The notes under the pieces are model-generated. The model was not told the origin of the DNA. It saw only the letters and a program-made list of their open reading frames with translations, and searched no databases. The position numbers and the translations under genes were made by a program. Positions 35,806-45,248 of a DNA stretch of 64,000 bases are shown in pieces. Every line of letters starts with the position of its first letter. The stretch's first letter is position 1. The stretch is from Pseudomonas anuradhapurensis (GTDB lineage: Bacteria > Pseudomonadota > Gammaproteobacteria > Pseudomonadales > Pseudomonadaceae): the NCBI RefSeq assembly GCF_014269225.2, contig NZ_CP077097.1, positions 1,742,001-1,806,000 on the forward strand, in the 5' to 3' direction.

Positions 35806-36744
35806 TCACCCAGGCAGAAGCGGCCTTGTACCGCTGCCTGGCAGTAGGGCGATGGCCTCGCGCAGCAAGGCCGTCATCAGGCGCATCGCGGGGTCGCGGG
35901 CATTGTCGATTCGCCAGCCCAGCTCTATCGAATACCGCGGCAAGTGGATCGGGCAAGGCTGGCACACGACATGGCTCACCCGCGCCAGCGCCTGTGCCGC
36001 ATGCGTCGGCAGGGTGGCCACGCAGTCACTGCCTTGCAACAGCGCAGGGAGCGCAGCGAAATGCGTGGTGGAAGCTTCCACCGTGCGGCTCTGTGCCTGC
36101 GCTGCCAGCACTTCGTCCACCACGCCAACATAACCGCCTGAAGAAACCAGGACATGGCGTTTTTCCAGGTAAGCCTCAAGGGTCAGCGCAACCGGCGCAG
36201 CGCTGGTTGCCGTAAGGCAGCTGTAGCCACCGGTTCCGAGCGCCAGGCGCCCGAGCGCTTTCGAGGCGACGGCGCCTGAAGTCAGCGCCAGGTCGAACTG
36301 CCGATTCATCAAGGCATCGTTGGCAAGCAAGCTGTGGGTCTGCTTGAACACCAGGCGGATGCCAGGCGCGTGGGCTTTCGCCTGATCGATCAACTGCCTG
36401 CCGATCGCCAGTTCGAAATCATCCGACATGCCCAACGCGATCGTGCGCCCCTGGATGGCTGCATCGTCGTTGAATGCCAACATCAAGCCTTGGCGACACT
36501 TGTCCAGCGCGGCAGCAATCACAGGGCGCAGTTCCTCGCTTTTTGCCGTGGGCTGGAGGCCGCGCCCGGTGCGCTCGAACAAGTGATCACCGAAGACCCG
36601 CCGAAGCCTGGCCAGCGCAGCGCTCACCGCTGATTGGGTAATGCCCAGGCGGATGGCGGCGCGGCCGGCACCGCCTTCTTCATATAAGGCTTCGAAGACC
36701 TTGAACAGGTTCAGGTCCACCGAGGCGAGGTCGAGTTTGCTCAT
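35806..36744 (-). CDS. LysR family regulator, divergent from a nitrilase
   Basis: A 312-residue LysR protein. The N-terminal winged helix reads DLNLFKVFEALYEEGG then AAIRLGITQSAVSAALARLR, followed by the effector-binding domain. The start MSKLDLASVDL is at 36744; the longer frame upstream runs through the nitrilase gene and is not real. It is divergent from the nitrilase gene at 36898 and probably regulates it. It ends close to the sensor-kinase gene (convergent). Confidence 0.92.
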   Translation of the reverse strand: MSKLDLASVDLNLFKVFEALYEEGGAGRAAIRLGITQSAVSAALARLRRVFGDHLFERTGRGLQPTAKSEELRPVIAAALDKCRQGLMLAFNDDAAIQGRTIALGMSDDFELAIGRQLIDQAKAHAPGIRLVFKQTHSLLANDALMNRQFDLALTSGAVASKALGRLALGTGGYSCLTATSAAPVALTLEAYLEKRHVLVSSGGYVGVVDEVLAAQAQSRTVEASTTHFAALPALLQGSDCVATLPTHAAQALARVSHVVCQPCPIHLPRYSIELGWRIDNARDPAMRLMTALLREAIALLPGSGTRPLLPG

Positions 36745-36795
36745 GATCGGGACTGCCCTTTGCAAGAATGACTGCGGCCACGCTAGGCGAAACCC

Positions 36796-36816
36796 GATAT
36801 GAATTCCAGTCATATC
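36796..36816. promoter_or_regulatory. Candidate LysR operator in the LysR/nitrilase gap
   Basis: GATATGA-ATTCCAG-TCATATC is an inverted repeat with perfect 7-base arms in the 153-base divergent gap, the usual place and size of a LysR recognition site. Confidence 0.55.
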
Positions 36817-36897
36817 AGATGTTGCCCTGGCGGTGTTGTTCAATAACGTGTCGCGACAGAACATGGCAGCCACACCGTTCACACGAGACAGTCGATC

Positions 36898-37821
36898 ATG
36901 GCCCATACCACCGTTGCAGCACTGCAGATAGGTTCCCACCCGGACGGCAAGGCCGAGACCCTGAAGGCGATCCTCGGCTACGAGGAAGCGATCAGGGCCA
37001 GCGGGGCAAAACTGGTCGTGATGCCCGAAGCGCTGCTTGGCGGCTACCCGAAAGGCGCGACCTTCGGCACCTACCTGGGCTATCGCCTGCCCGAGGGGCG
37101 CGAGGCATTCCAGGCCTATTTCGCCAATGCGGTTGACGTGCCCGGCGCAGAAACCGATGAACTCGCCGCGCTCTCCGAGCGCACTGGGGCGCACCTGGTG
37201 GTCGGGGTGATCGAACGCTCCGGCAACACCCTGTTCTGTTCCGCACTGTTCTTCTCGCCAGAGGGCGGGTTGGTCGCCAAGCACCGCAAGCTGATGCCGA
37301 CGGGCACCGAGCGCCTGATCTGGGGCCAGGGTGACGGCTCGACCCTGCCTGTGGTCGATTCGCCCGCAGGCAAACTGGGCGCGGCGATCTGCTGGGAGAA
37401 CCACATGCCGCTGCTGCGCACGGCCATGTACGCAAAAGGGGTACAGGTGTGGTGCGCGCCGACCGTCGACGAGCGGGATGTCTGGCAAGCCAGCATGCGC
37501 CACATCGCGCATGAGGGGCGGATGTTCCTGGTCAGTGCCTGTCAGGTCCAGCCGTCGCCGCGTGAACTGGGCATCGAAGTGCCAAGCTGGGATCCGCAGC
37601 GTCCGCTGATTCAGGGCAACAGTGTTATCGTCGGGCCGCTGGGCGACGTGCTTGCCGGGCCGCTGCGTGGTGAAGCGGGGCTGTTGACCGCGGATATCGA
37701 CCTGGAGGAGCTGGTGCGCGCTCGCTACGATTTCGATGTGGTGGGCCATTATTCGCGGCCCGACGTGTTTTCGTTGAGTGTCGATGAGCGCGCCAGGCGC
37801 GGTGTCGACTTTCAAAAATGA
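36898..37821 (+). CDS. Nitrilase (carbon-nitrogen hydrolase)
   Basis: A 307-residue enzyme with the nitrilase triad: Glu44 in [12 protein letters not shown], Lys131 in HRKLMPTG and Cys165 in [15 protein letters not shown] is the form found in true nitrilases and cyanide-converting enzymes rather than amidases, so it likely turns an organic nitrile into the acid and ammonia. The substrate is not readable. GAGACAG precedes the ATG. It is divergent from a LysR gene and followed after 31 bases by a GNAT gene that may be co-transcribed. Confidence 0.92.
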   Translation: MAHTTVAALQIGSHPDGKAETLKAILGYEEAIRASGAKLVVMPEALLGGYPKGATFGTYLGYRLPEGREAFQAYFANAVDVPGAETDELAALSERTGAHLVVGVIERSGNTLFCSALFFSPEGGLVAKHRKLMPTGTERLIWGQGDGSTLPVVDSPAGKLGAAICWENHMPLLRTAMYAKGVQVWCAPTVDERDVWQASMRHIAHEGRMFLVSACQVQPSPRELGIEVPSWDPQRPLIQGNSVIVGPLGDVLAGPLRGEAGLLTADIDLEELVRARYDFDVVGHYSRPDVFSLSVDERARRGVDFQK

Positions 37822-37852
37822 CTCATTGCTGAGGATATTCGGGAGCGCAAGC

Positions 37853-38410
37853 ATGGAAGGCCTTGCTACCTTGTTCACAAAGCGTCTGCTGCTGACGCCG
37901 CTGCGCTTGGAGGATGCCCAGGCGATACAGGCGCTGTTTCCCCAATGGGAGGTGGTGCGCTACCTCGACCGTCGCGTGCCATGGCCGTATCCGCCAGACG
38001 GGGCGCTGACCTATTTGCGTGATATCGCCCTGCCTGCGATGGCCGCCGGCCGAGAGTGGCACTGGATGATCCGCCTGCGCGACGAAGACGAGCGCATCAT
38101 CGGCAGCATCAGCCTGTATGACCAGGCTGGAAACAACCGCGGATTCTGGCTGGCGCCGCAGTGGTGGGGCCAAGGCTATATGCGCGAAGCATGCCGGGCC
38201 ATCAATGCTTATTGGTTCGAAACCTTGTCGCGCCCCGTCATGCGGGTTCCCAAGGCGGTAGCCAACAAAGCGTCGCGCAAGGTTTCGGAACACGAAGGCA
38301 TGCGCCTGGTCGATGTGCGCGATGGCGATTTCGTTGCCGGGCCAATGCGCGTCGAGATCTGGGAGATGACCCGTAGCGACTGGCTGGGCAGGGTGAACCC
38401 AGGCCGCTAG
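37853..38410 (+). CDS. GNAT family N-acetyltransferase
   Basis: A 185-residue protein beginning MEGLATLFTKRLLLTPLRLE, typical of the RimJ/RimL-like GNAT group (acetyltransf_3), with RGFWLAPQWWGQGYMREAC as the acetyl-CoA binding A motif. GGGAG lies 8 bases before ATG 37853. It follows the nitrilase gene by 31 bases on the same strand. Its target could be a protein N terminus or a small amine; nothing here decides. Confidence 0.88.
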   Translation: MEGLATLFTKRLLLTPLRLEDAQAIQALFPQWEVVRYLDRRVPWPYPPDGALTYLRDIALPAMAAGREWHWMIRLRDEDERIIGSISLYDQAGNNRGFWLAPQWWGQGYMREACRAINAYWFETLSRPVMRVPKAVANKASRKVSEHEGMRLVDVRDGDFVAGPMRVEIWEMTRSDWLGRVNPGR

Positions 38411-38440
38411 TGGCTCGTGCCTGGCCAAGCGGTTTGCCGG

Positions 38441-40006
38441 TCAGGCTGGCAGCCCGGCCAGTTGCAGGCCTTCGGCCAGCCGGGCCAAGTCCTCGTCGCG
38501 ATGGATCGGCAACCACTCACGCAAGGTCGCTACACGCAGCCCCGGGTCTTGCTCGCGCAGGCGCGCCATGGCCCGGTAGGCGCTGTCCATCCGCCCGCTC
38601 AGGGCATGGCTGGCGGCGACCAGGGCTACCGCCACCAGCAAGTTGGGCAGGTTGCCCAACGATTTTTCCGCCCACTCCAGCGCTTGCTCCAGGCGCCCGG
38701 CAAAGAAGTGCGCCAACGCCATGCCCACCTGCATGCGGAACATCTCCGGGTCCAGCGGGCTCAGCCGGGTGGCATGGCTGAGGTTGTCGATGGCGGCCTG
38801 GGTCTCGCCACGCAGCGCCCGCAACACCCCGCCCAGGTACCAGGCCGGCGCCAGGTTGGGGTTGAGCAGGCGTGCCCGGTCGAGCAAGGCGATGGCACCG
38901 TCCAGGTCGCCGGTCAGGTGGCCAAGGGCATGGCCACCGCGGGTCAGGGCCACGGCATCGTCACGCCCCAGCGCCACGGCAAGGCGCGCGAGCCGGGCGC
39001 CCTCGGCGATTTCCTCGGCGCGGTTGTCCATCCAGCCATTGAGCTTGCGCCAGAAGTAGCACCATGCCGCCATGCCATAGGCCGAAGCGAACTCAGGATC
39101 GCGCTCGATGGCGTGGTAATACAGCGTCAACGCCTCGGCGATCGCCTCGCGGGTGCCGTGGTGCAGCTTGGCCGTGCCGCGCAGGTAGAAATCGTAGGCG
39201 CCAAGGTCGGCGGTAGGCTTGCGCTTGGCCCGCTCGATCTCGGCCCGCTCCAGCTGCGGCGCGATCGCCCCTACCACGCTTTCAGTGACCTGGTCCTGCA
39301 ACTCGAACACATCATCCAGCGACCCTTCGAACCGCTCGGCCCACAGGTGCTCGCCGCTGCTGGCGTCGATCAGCTGGCCGGTGATGCGCAGCCGCTGGCC
39401 GGCCCGGCGCACGCTGCCTTCGAGTACATAGCGCACGCCCAGTGCCTGGCCCACCTGCTGCACGTCGATGGGCTGGCCCTTGAAGGTGAAGCTGGAATTG
39501 CGGGCGATGACGAACAGCCAGCGGATGCGTGACAGGGCGGCGATGATGTCCTCGACCATGCCATCGGCGAAATAGTCCTGCTCGGGGTCACCGCTGAGGT
39601 TCTGGAACGGCAGCACGGTGATCGATGGCTTGTCCGGCAGCGCGGGCCCGCTGGGGGCCGGCGCCGTTGCGGCTACGGCTTGCGCGGCGGCGCTGGCGGG
39701 TTCGCGGACTTCGCCGACGAAGCGATAGCCCTTGCGCGCCACGGTACGCAGCAGCCGTTGCTCCTCGCCGGAGTCGCCGATGGCTTTGCGCACGGCGTTG
39801 ATGTGGCTGGTGATGGTCGATTCGGAGACCACCTTGCCGTTCCACACCCGTGCCAGCAATTCGTCGCGGCCCAGCACCCGGTCGCGGTGGCTGACCAGTT
39901 GTACCAGCAGGTCGAACACCTGCGGGCCGATGGCCACGGCCTGGCCCTGGCGGGTCAGTTCCCGGCGCTGCTCGTCGAGCTGATAGTCGTCAAACACGAA
40001 TGGCAC
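38441..40006 (-). CDS. wHTH (OmpR/CadC-type) plus TPR regulator
   Basis: A 521-residue protein. Residues 1-100 form an OmpR-type winged helix (VLGRDELLARVWNGKVVSES, then NAVRKAIGD and RTVARKGYRFVGEV). Then comes an adenylate-cyclase-associated TolB-like segment (ITVLPFQNLSGDPEQDYFAD) and a TPR-rich C-terminal half (about 270-500). There is no clear TM helix, unlike CadC. The family is found as stand-alone regulators. It is divergent from the SDR gene at 40248 and may control it. Confidence 0.88.
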   Translation of the reverse strand: MPFVFDDYQLDEQRRELTRQGQAVAIGPQVFDLLVQLVSHRDRVLGRDELLARVWNGKVVSESTITSHINAVRKAIGDSGEEQRLLRTVARKGYRFVGEVREPASAAAQAVAATAPAPSGPALPDKPSITVLPFQNLSGDPEQDYFADGMVEDIIAALSRIRWLFVIARNSSFTFKGQPIDVQQVGQALGVRYVLEGSVRRAGQRLRITGQLIDASSGEHLWAERFEGSLDDVFELQDQVTESVVGAIAPQLERAEIERAKRKPTADLGAYDFYLRGTAKLHHGTREAIAEALTLYYHAIERDPEFASAYGMAAWCYFWRKLNGWMDNRAEEIAEGARLARLAVALGRDDAVALTRGGHALGHLTGDLDGAIALLDRARLLNPNLAPAWYLGGVLRALRGETQAAIDNLSHATRLSPLDPEMFRMQVGMALAHFFAGRLEQALEWAEKSLGNLPNLLVAVALVAASHALSGRMDSAYRAMARLREQDPGLRVATLREWLPIHRDEDLARLAEGLQLAGLPA

Positions 40007-40057
40007 GTGGCATCCCTCGCACGCCCTGGGCCTGGTGGCCGAGGCGCCTGGTTTCAG

Positions 40058-40074
40058 GTATCGGTCGATGATAC
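40058..40074. promoter_or_regulatory. Possible operator palindrome in the regulator/SDR gap
   Basis: GTATC-GGTCGAT-GATAC, 5-base arms with a 7-base centre, lies 52 bases upstream of the wHTH-TPR gene in the divergent gap. It is a weak signal. Confidence 0.3.
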
Positions 40075-40247
40075 GGCAGCAGCCCAGGCGGCAGTACTGG
40101 CCTGCGCCCGGATTGAATAGTTTGGACGCAAATTACAGCCTGCGTGGAGGCAAATCCAGCCCGCGAACAAGGACTGGCTGTACCAGGCGGCGCATGCTGC
40201 AGCCAGACGACAGCAATGGTTGCGGTCGTGCATGCGGAGACAGCCCA

Positions 40248-40991
40248 ATGAAAATCGTGGTCATCGGAGGCACCGGCCTCATTGGTTCGAAGCTGGTCAA
40301 CGGCCTGCGTGAGCGCGGCCACCAGGCCGTCGCGGCAGCGCCGAGCACCGGGGTCAACAGCATCACCCGCGAGGGCCTGGCCGAGGCGATGGATGGTGCG
40401 GATGTGGTGGTGGACGTGGCCAACGCCCCGTCCTGGGAGGACCAGGCGGTACTGGAGTTCTTCGAGACGTCCACGCGCAACCTGCTGGCGGCCGAGAAAG
40501 CCGCTGGGGTGAAGCACCATGTGGCGTTGTCGATCGTCGGTACCGAGCGCCTGCCGGATAACGGCTACTTCCGCGCCAAGGTCGCCCAGGAGGCGCTGAT
40601 CAAGGACTCGGCGTTGCCGTACACCGTGTTGCGGGCCACGCAGTTCTTCGAGTTCGTCGAAGGCATCGCCCAGGCGGGTACTGTCGGTGACGAAGTCCAC
40701 CTGTCGCCGGCGCTGTTCCAGCCGCTGGCTTCCGATGACGTGGTGGCGGCACTGATCGACGTGGCCCTGGCACCCGCGGCCAACGCTACGCTGGAGGTGG
40801 CCGGGCCGGAGGCACTGCCGATGGACGAACTGGTGCGCCGCTTGCTGCGCCTGCGTGGCGACAACCGCAAGGTGGTGGCCGACGTGCACGCCCGCTATTT
40901 CGGCGCCGAGCTCGACGACAAGGCACTCACCCCCGGCAGCGGCGCGCGGCTTGGCACCATCCGTTTCGAAGACTGGCTGGCGCGCCAGTGA
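40248..40991 (+). CDS. Atypical SDR / NAD(P)-binding protein (NmrA-like)
   Basis: A 247-residue protein starting MKIVVIGGTGLIGSKLVNGL, with the dinucleotide-binding GGTGLIG at residues 7-13 and an Arg-containing loop, as in NmrA-like/atypical short-chain dehydrogenases. The classical YxxxK pair is not evident, so it may act as a redox sensor or an NAD(P)-dependent reductase. The start at 40248 fits the family; the longer frame upstream does not. A cupin gene follows after 38 bases. Confidence 0.85.
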   Translation: MKIVVIGGTGLIGSKLVNGLRERGHQAVAAAPSTGVNSITREGLAEAMDGADVVVDVANAPSWEDQAVLEFFETSTRNLLAAEKAAGVKHHVALSIVGTERLPDNGYFRAKVAQEALIKDSALPYTVLRATQFFEFVEGIAQAGTVGDEVHLSPALFQPLASDDVVAALIDVALAPAANATLEVAGPEALPMDELVRRLLRLRGDNRKVVADVHARYFGAELDDKALTPGSGARLGTIRFEDWLARQ

Positions 40992-41029
40992 GTCGCCCAG
41001 CCCCCACCCGTCAACCAAGGAGCACCAGC

Positions 41030-41443
41030 ATGTTCAATCGCACCCTCCTGGCCGCCGCGTTCAGCGTGCTGGCCATTACCCCGGCAATCGCCGCCGAACG
41101 CCCGCTGAGCAAGGTCACCGTGGTGTTCGACAAGCCATTGCCGAACGTGCCAGGCAAGAGCATGCGCGGGGTCATCGTCGACTACGCGCCGGGCGCTGCG
41201 TCACCCGCGCACCGCCACCCGAATTCCGCCTTCATTTACGCCACCGTGCTCGAAGGTGAAGTACGCAGCAGCGTCAATGGCGAGCCTGCCAAGGTCTACA
41301 AGCCCGGCGAGAACTGGTACGAGGCCCCGGGCGCGTTCCACGGCGTCAGCGCCAACGCCAGCGACAGCAAGCCTGCCAAGCTGATGGCGGTGTTCGTGCT
41401 CGACAGCAACGAGACGGTACTGGTCACCCCGAGCGACAAGTAG
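41030..41443 (+). CDS. Exported cupin domain protein
   Basis: A 137-residue protein with a signal peptide (MFNRTLLAAAFSVLAITPAI, cleavage near AAERP) and a single cupin domain: SPAHRHPNSAFIYATVLEG supplies the two His of motif 1, and PGENWYEAPGAFHGVS motif 2. AAGGAG lies 8 bases upstream of ATG 41030. It probably binds a metal in the periplasm; role unknown. It is likely co-transcribed with the SDR gene. Confidence 0.88.
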   Translation: MFNRTLLAAAFSVLAITPAIAAERPLSKVTVVFDKPLPNVPGKSMRGVIVDYAPGAASPAHRHPNSAFIYATVLEGEVRSSVNGEPAKVYKPGENWYEAPGAFHGVSANASDSKPAKLMAVFVLDSNETVLVTPSDK

Positions 41444-41505
41444 GCCGCGGACAGGCGCCGATCCTGCGTACAATGCGGGCAGGGCAGGGGCATCGCGAGG
41501 TCAAT

Positions 41506-42426
41506 GTGGAGTTACGCCAGTTTCGCTATTTTTTGAGTGTGCTGGAGCACGGCAGCCTGGGCAGGGCCGCGCTCGAGCTCGGGGTGGGCGCGTCCGCCCT
41601 GAGCCAGCAGCTGTCGAAGCTGGAAAGCGAGCTGAGTACCCGCCTGCTGACCCGCTCGAGTACCGGTGTTACGCCGACAGCGGCGGGCCTGGCCTTCGAA
41701 TACCACGCGCGGCTGGCGCTGCGCCAGGCCGAACACGCCATGCTGGCGGCGCAGAGCGGGCGCATGAGCGGCTATGTCAGCGTCGGCCTGGCGCCGACCA
41801 CCGCATCGGTGCTGGGCCTTGCTCTGATCGAGCGGATGCGTCAGCGCTATCCGGACATCCACCTGCACCTGGTGGAAATGCTATCGGGCTATCTGCTGAG
41901 CCAGCTCAACGCCCGGCACCTGGACCTGGCGGTGTTGTTCCAGGCGGAAGCAGGGGCGCGGCTGGAGGTGCGCCCGCTGCTGCAGGAGCGCTTGTTCGCC
42001 CTGGTGCCGCAGCGCCTGGTGCAGGAGGGCTGGGGCGAAGCGCTGACCCTGCAGCAGATCGCCACGCTGCCGCTGGTGATGCCTAGTACCCAGCACGGCC
42101 TGCGCTCGACCTTGCAGGCGATCCTGGCCCGGGCCGGGCTGGAAGCCGACATCGTCATGGAGGTCGACGGCTTGTCGCTGCTCATGGATTGCGTGGCCGC
42201 CGGCCACGCCGCCACCCTGCAACCCGGTGCTGCGGTAGCCCGGGCAGCCCAGGCCGGCGTGCGGGTATTCGCCATCGACGATGCCCAGGCGCAGCGCCGC
42301 AACCTGGTGGTGAGCCTGGGTGAAGACGAGCTCTCGCCAGCAGCATTGGCGACCCGGATCGTGCTGCATGAAGTGGCCCGCGACTTGGTCGCCCACGGCA
42401 AATGGCCGGGCGCGCGACTGCTCTGA
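41506..42426 (+). CDS. LysR family transcriptional regulator
   Basis: A 306-residue LysR protein beginning with a GTG codon (MELRQFRYFLSVLEHGSLG when translated from the start) and the helix-turn-helix AALELGVGASALSQQLSKLE. GAGG lies 5-6 bases upstream of the GTG. The effector domain resembles the CbbR/nac-type group. It lies after the cupin gene and before tcuA on the same strand. It could regulate tcuA, but the convergent LysR at 45249 is the better candidate. Confidence 0.9.
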   Translation: MELRQFRYFLSVLEHGSLGRAALELGVGASALSQQLSKLESELSTRLLTRSSTGVTPTAAGLAFEYHARLALRQAEHAMLAAQSGRMSGYVSVGLAPTTASVLGLALIERMRQRYPDIHLHLVEMLSGYLLSQLNARHLDLAVLFQAEAGARLEVRPLLQERLFALVPQRLVQEGWGEALTLQQIATLPLVMPSTQHGLRSTLQAILARAGLEADIVMEVDGLSLLMDCVAAGHAATLQPGAAVARAAQAGVRVFAIDDAQAQRRNLVVSLGEDELSPAALATRIVLHEVARDLVAHGKWPGARLL

Positions 42427-42571
42427 CCAGGGCCTGCCGCGGCGCCACCCTTTAGAAAAACTGAACACCTACCCCCGCTGATCGCGTTTCGTCACCCGCG
42501 CGGTGTCATTAGATTCCGTGGTCCGCGAGGAGCACACCGACCGTTCTGGCTCCTCGAGACCTGGAGGCAAA

Positions 42572-44026
42572 ATGATCGATGTGCTTGTCATTGGCGGTGG
42601 CAACGCCGCCCTGTGCGCTGCGTTGATGGCCCGTGAGGCCGGCGCCAGCGTGCTGCTGCTGGAGGCCGCGCCGCGTGCCTGGCGAGGTGGCAACTCGCAA
42701 CACACCCGCAACCTGCGGTGCATGCACGATGCACCGCAGGATGTGCTGGTCGATGCATACCCGGAAGAAGAGTTCTGGCAAGACCTGCTCAAGGTCACCG
42801 ACGGCCAGACCAACGAAAAACTGGCGCGGCTGGTGATCAGGGCGTCGTCCGATTGCCGCGACTGGATGCGGCGCCACGGTGTGCACTTCCAGCCGTCGTT
42901 GTCCGGTGCCTTGCACACGGCACGTACCAATGCGTTTTTCATGGGCGGCGGCAAGGCGTTGGTCAATGCCTATTTCCGCAGCGCCGAACGCCTGGGCGTG
43001 CAGGTTCGCTACGACACCCCGGTGTGCGACATCGAGCTGCACGGCGACCATTTCGTCGCCGCCCATGTACCGGCGCGCGAGGTAGGCGGGCGGCAGTTGC
43101 CGGCCGAACGTATCCAGGCACGCAGCTGCGTGCTGGCCGCCGGTGGCTTCGAATCCAACCGCAGCTGGCTGCGTGAGGCCTGGGGGCAGAACCAACGCGG
43201 CGAATGGCCGGCGGACAACTTCCTGGTGCGTGGTACCCGCTTCAATGACGGCGTGCTGCTGCGGCGCATGATCGACCTGGGCGCCGACACCATCGGTGAC
43301 CCGACCCAGGCACACATGGTGGCCATCGATGCCCGCGCGCCGCTGTACGACGGCGGCATCTGCACCCGCATCGACTGCGTGTCGCTGGGGGTGGTGGTCA
43401 ATCGCGACGGGCGGCGCTTCTACGATGAGGGCGAAGACTTCTGGCCCAAACGCTACGCGATCTGGGGGCGCCTGGTGGCCCATCAGCCGGGCCAGGTCGG
43501 GTTTTCCATCATCGACCAGAAGGCCCTGGGCCGGTTCATGCCGCCGGTGTTTCCGGGCACCGCCGCCAATACCCTGGAAGAACTGGCGGGCCTGCTTGGG
43601 CTGCCGCCGGCGGCCTTCGTGGACAGCGTGCAGGCCTACAACCGCGCCTGCCAGCCCGGCACCTTCGACCATACCCGGCTGGACGACTGCCACACCGTCG
43701 GTATCACCCCGGCCAAGAGCCACTGGGCCCTGCCTATCGATACGCCACCTTTCTACGGCTACCCGTTGCGCCCTGGTGTCACCTTCACCTACCTGGGCCT
43801 GCGCACCGACGAGAGCGCCGCCGTGCACTTCGCCGGTCGGCGCAGCCCGAACCTGTTCGTGGCCGGTGAAATGATGGCCGGCAACGTACTCGGCAAGGGC
43901 TACACCGCCGGGGTCGGCATGTCCATCGGCACCGCCTTCGGCCGTATTGCCGGCACCCGCGCCGCTGCCGCTGCCGAGCGCATTTCATCCCCAGACGAGG
44001 CCCGCCATGACCGCGCAACTGCCTGA
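42572..44026 (+). CDS. tcuA: FAD-dependent tricarballylate dehydrogenase
   Basis: A 484-residue flavoprotein. The FAD-binding [20 protein letters not shown] starts at residue 4 and [11 protein letters not shown] follows, as in TcuA and the fumarate-reductase flavoprotein family; the C-terminal [20 protein letters not shown] closes the FAD site. TcuA oxidises tricarballylate to cis-aconitate, passing electrons to TcuB. The start ATG 42572 has GGAGG 8 bases upstream. tcuB starts 20 bases before the tcuA stop. The identity rests on family and on the adjacent tcuB. Confidence 0.9.
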   Translation: MIDVLVIGGGNAALCAALMAREAGASVLLLEAAPRAWRGGNSQHTRNLRCMHDAPQDVLVDAYPEEEFWQDLLKVTDGQTNEKLARLVIRASSDCRDWMRRHGVHFQPSLSGALHTARTNAFFMGGGKALVNAYFRSAERLGVQVRYDTPVCDIELHGDHFVAAHVPAREVGGRQLPAERIQARSCVLAAGGFESNRSWLREAWGQNQRGEWPADNFLVRGTRFNDGVLLRRMIDLGADTIGDPTQAHMVAIDARAPLYDGGICTRIDCVSLGVVVNRDGRRFYDEGEDFWPKRYAIWGRLVAHQPGQVGFSIIDQKALGRFMPPVFPGTAANTLEELAGLLGLPPAAFVDSVQAYNRACQPGTFDHTRLDDCHTVGITPAKSHWALPIDTPPFYGYPLRPGVTFTYLGLRTDESAAVHFAGRRSPNLFVAGEMMAGNVLGKGYTAGVGMSIGTAFGRIAGTRAAAAAERISSPDEARHDRATA

Positions 44027-45188
44027 ACCCCGCCAGTACCAGCCTGCCGCAAGCGGCCCCGAACTGATCCCGTTGCTGAACCTGGACGAGCAGGACGTGC
44101 AGCGGCAGATGAGCATCTGCAACGCCTGTCGCTATTGTGAAGGGTTTTGCGCCGTGTTCCCGGCGATGACCCGCCGGCTGACCTTCGGCAAGGCCGATAT
44201 TCATTACCTGGCCAACCTGTGCCACAACTGCGGTGCCTGCCTGCACGCCTGCCAGTATGCCGCGCCCCATGAGTTCGCCGTCAACGTGCCACAGGCCATG
44301 GCCAAGGTGCGCGGCCAGACCTACGCCGACTATGCCTGGCCGGCGGCGTTCGGCCGGTTGTACCGGCACAATGGTGCCTATGTCGCCGGCGCGCTGGCCG
44401 TGGCGCTGTCGCTGTTCTTGCTGCTGGCCCTGGTGGTCAATGGCACCTTGCTGCCGGGTCGGTTGGCGGGTGACTTCTATGCGGTGTTCCCGCACAACAC
44501 CCTGGCGCTGTTGTTCGGTAGCGTCTTCAGCCTTGCCGGCGTGGCGCTGGCGGTGGCGGTGCGGCGCTTCTGGCGCCAGGTATCGCCCGCCGAGCGCCAG
44601 GCAGCGCCGGTCGATGGCGCTGTGCTCGAGGCTTCGGCGGCAGTACTGACACTCAAGTACCTCGACGGAGGTCATGGCCAGGGTTGCAACAATGAGGACG
44701 ATCGCTACACGCTCTGGCGTCGGCGCTTCCATCATCTGACCTTCTACGGCTTCCTGCTGTGCTTCGCGGCCACGCTGGTCGCCACCGGTTATCACTACCT
44801 GCTCGGCCTGGCAGCGCCTTACCCGGTGCTGAGCCTGCCGGTGCTGCTGGGCACGGTCGGTGGGGGTGGCCTGGTCATCGGCCCGGTCGGGCTGCTGGCG
44901 CTGAACCTGCGCCGGGCGCCGGAACACGGCGATGCTCGGCAAAGGCCGATGGACCGGGCGTTCATCCTGCTGCTGTTGCTGGTCAGCGTCACCGGGCTGG
45001 CACTGCTGGCGCTGCGTGACAGCGGGGCCATGGCCATTCTGCTGGCCATCCACCTGGGCACGGTGATGGCGCTGTTCCTCACGCTGCCGTACGGCAAGTT
45101 CGCCCACGGCCTGTTCCGCAGCGCCGCGTTGCTGAAGTTCGCCATCGAGAAACGCCGGCCCGACCCGCATGGCCTGGGTGGGGACTGA
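44007..45188 (+). CDS. tcuB: TcuB: iron-sulfur and membrane electron-transfer protein
   Basis: A 393-residue protein with two iron-sulfur motifs near the N terminus ([11 protein letters not shown] and [13 protein letters not shown]), then about six TM segments. TcuB reoxidises the FADH2 of TcuA and hands electrons to the respiratory quinone pool. It starts inside the tcuA 3' end (20-base overlap, GAGG 8 bases upstream), the tcuAB order known from Salmonella. It is convergent with the LysR gene. Confidence 0.92.
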   Translation: MTAQLPEPRQYQPAASGPELIPLLNLDEQDVQRQMSICNACRYCEGFCAVFPAMTRRLTFGKADIHYLANLCHNCGACLHACQYAAPHEFAVNVPQAMAKVRGQTYADYAWPAAFGRLYRHNGAYVAGALAVALSLFLLLALVVNGTLLPGRLAGDFYAVFPHNTLALLFGSVFSLAGVALAVAVRRFWRQVSPAERQAAPVDGAVLEASAAVLTLKYLDGGHGQGCNNEDDRYTLWRRRFHHLTFYGFLLCFAATLVATGYHYLLGLAAPYPVLSLPVLLGTVGGGGLVIGPVGLLALNLRRAPEHGDARQRPMDRAFILLLLLVSVTGLALLALRDSGAMAILLAIHLGTVMALFLTLPYGKFAHGLFRSAALLKFAIEKRRPDPHGLGGD

Positions 45189-45248
45189 AGCATGGGCACG
45201 ACGCTGGTGTTTTTCCGGGTTGGGCATCGGCCTGGTGGCCGCCCTCGT

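Noticed and set aside
36898..37821. Possible amidase or beta-ureidopropionase instead of nitrilase
   Set aside because: The residues around the catalytic Cys are CWEN, the nitrilase form, rather than the CYD/CFE type of amidase branches; kept as nitrilase.
35806..37878. A 690-codon minus-strand frame covering the LysR gene and the nitrilase
   Set aside because: The front 378 codons are antisense to the nitrilase, which has an intact catalytic triad; the real LysR gene starts at 36744.
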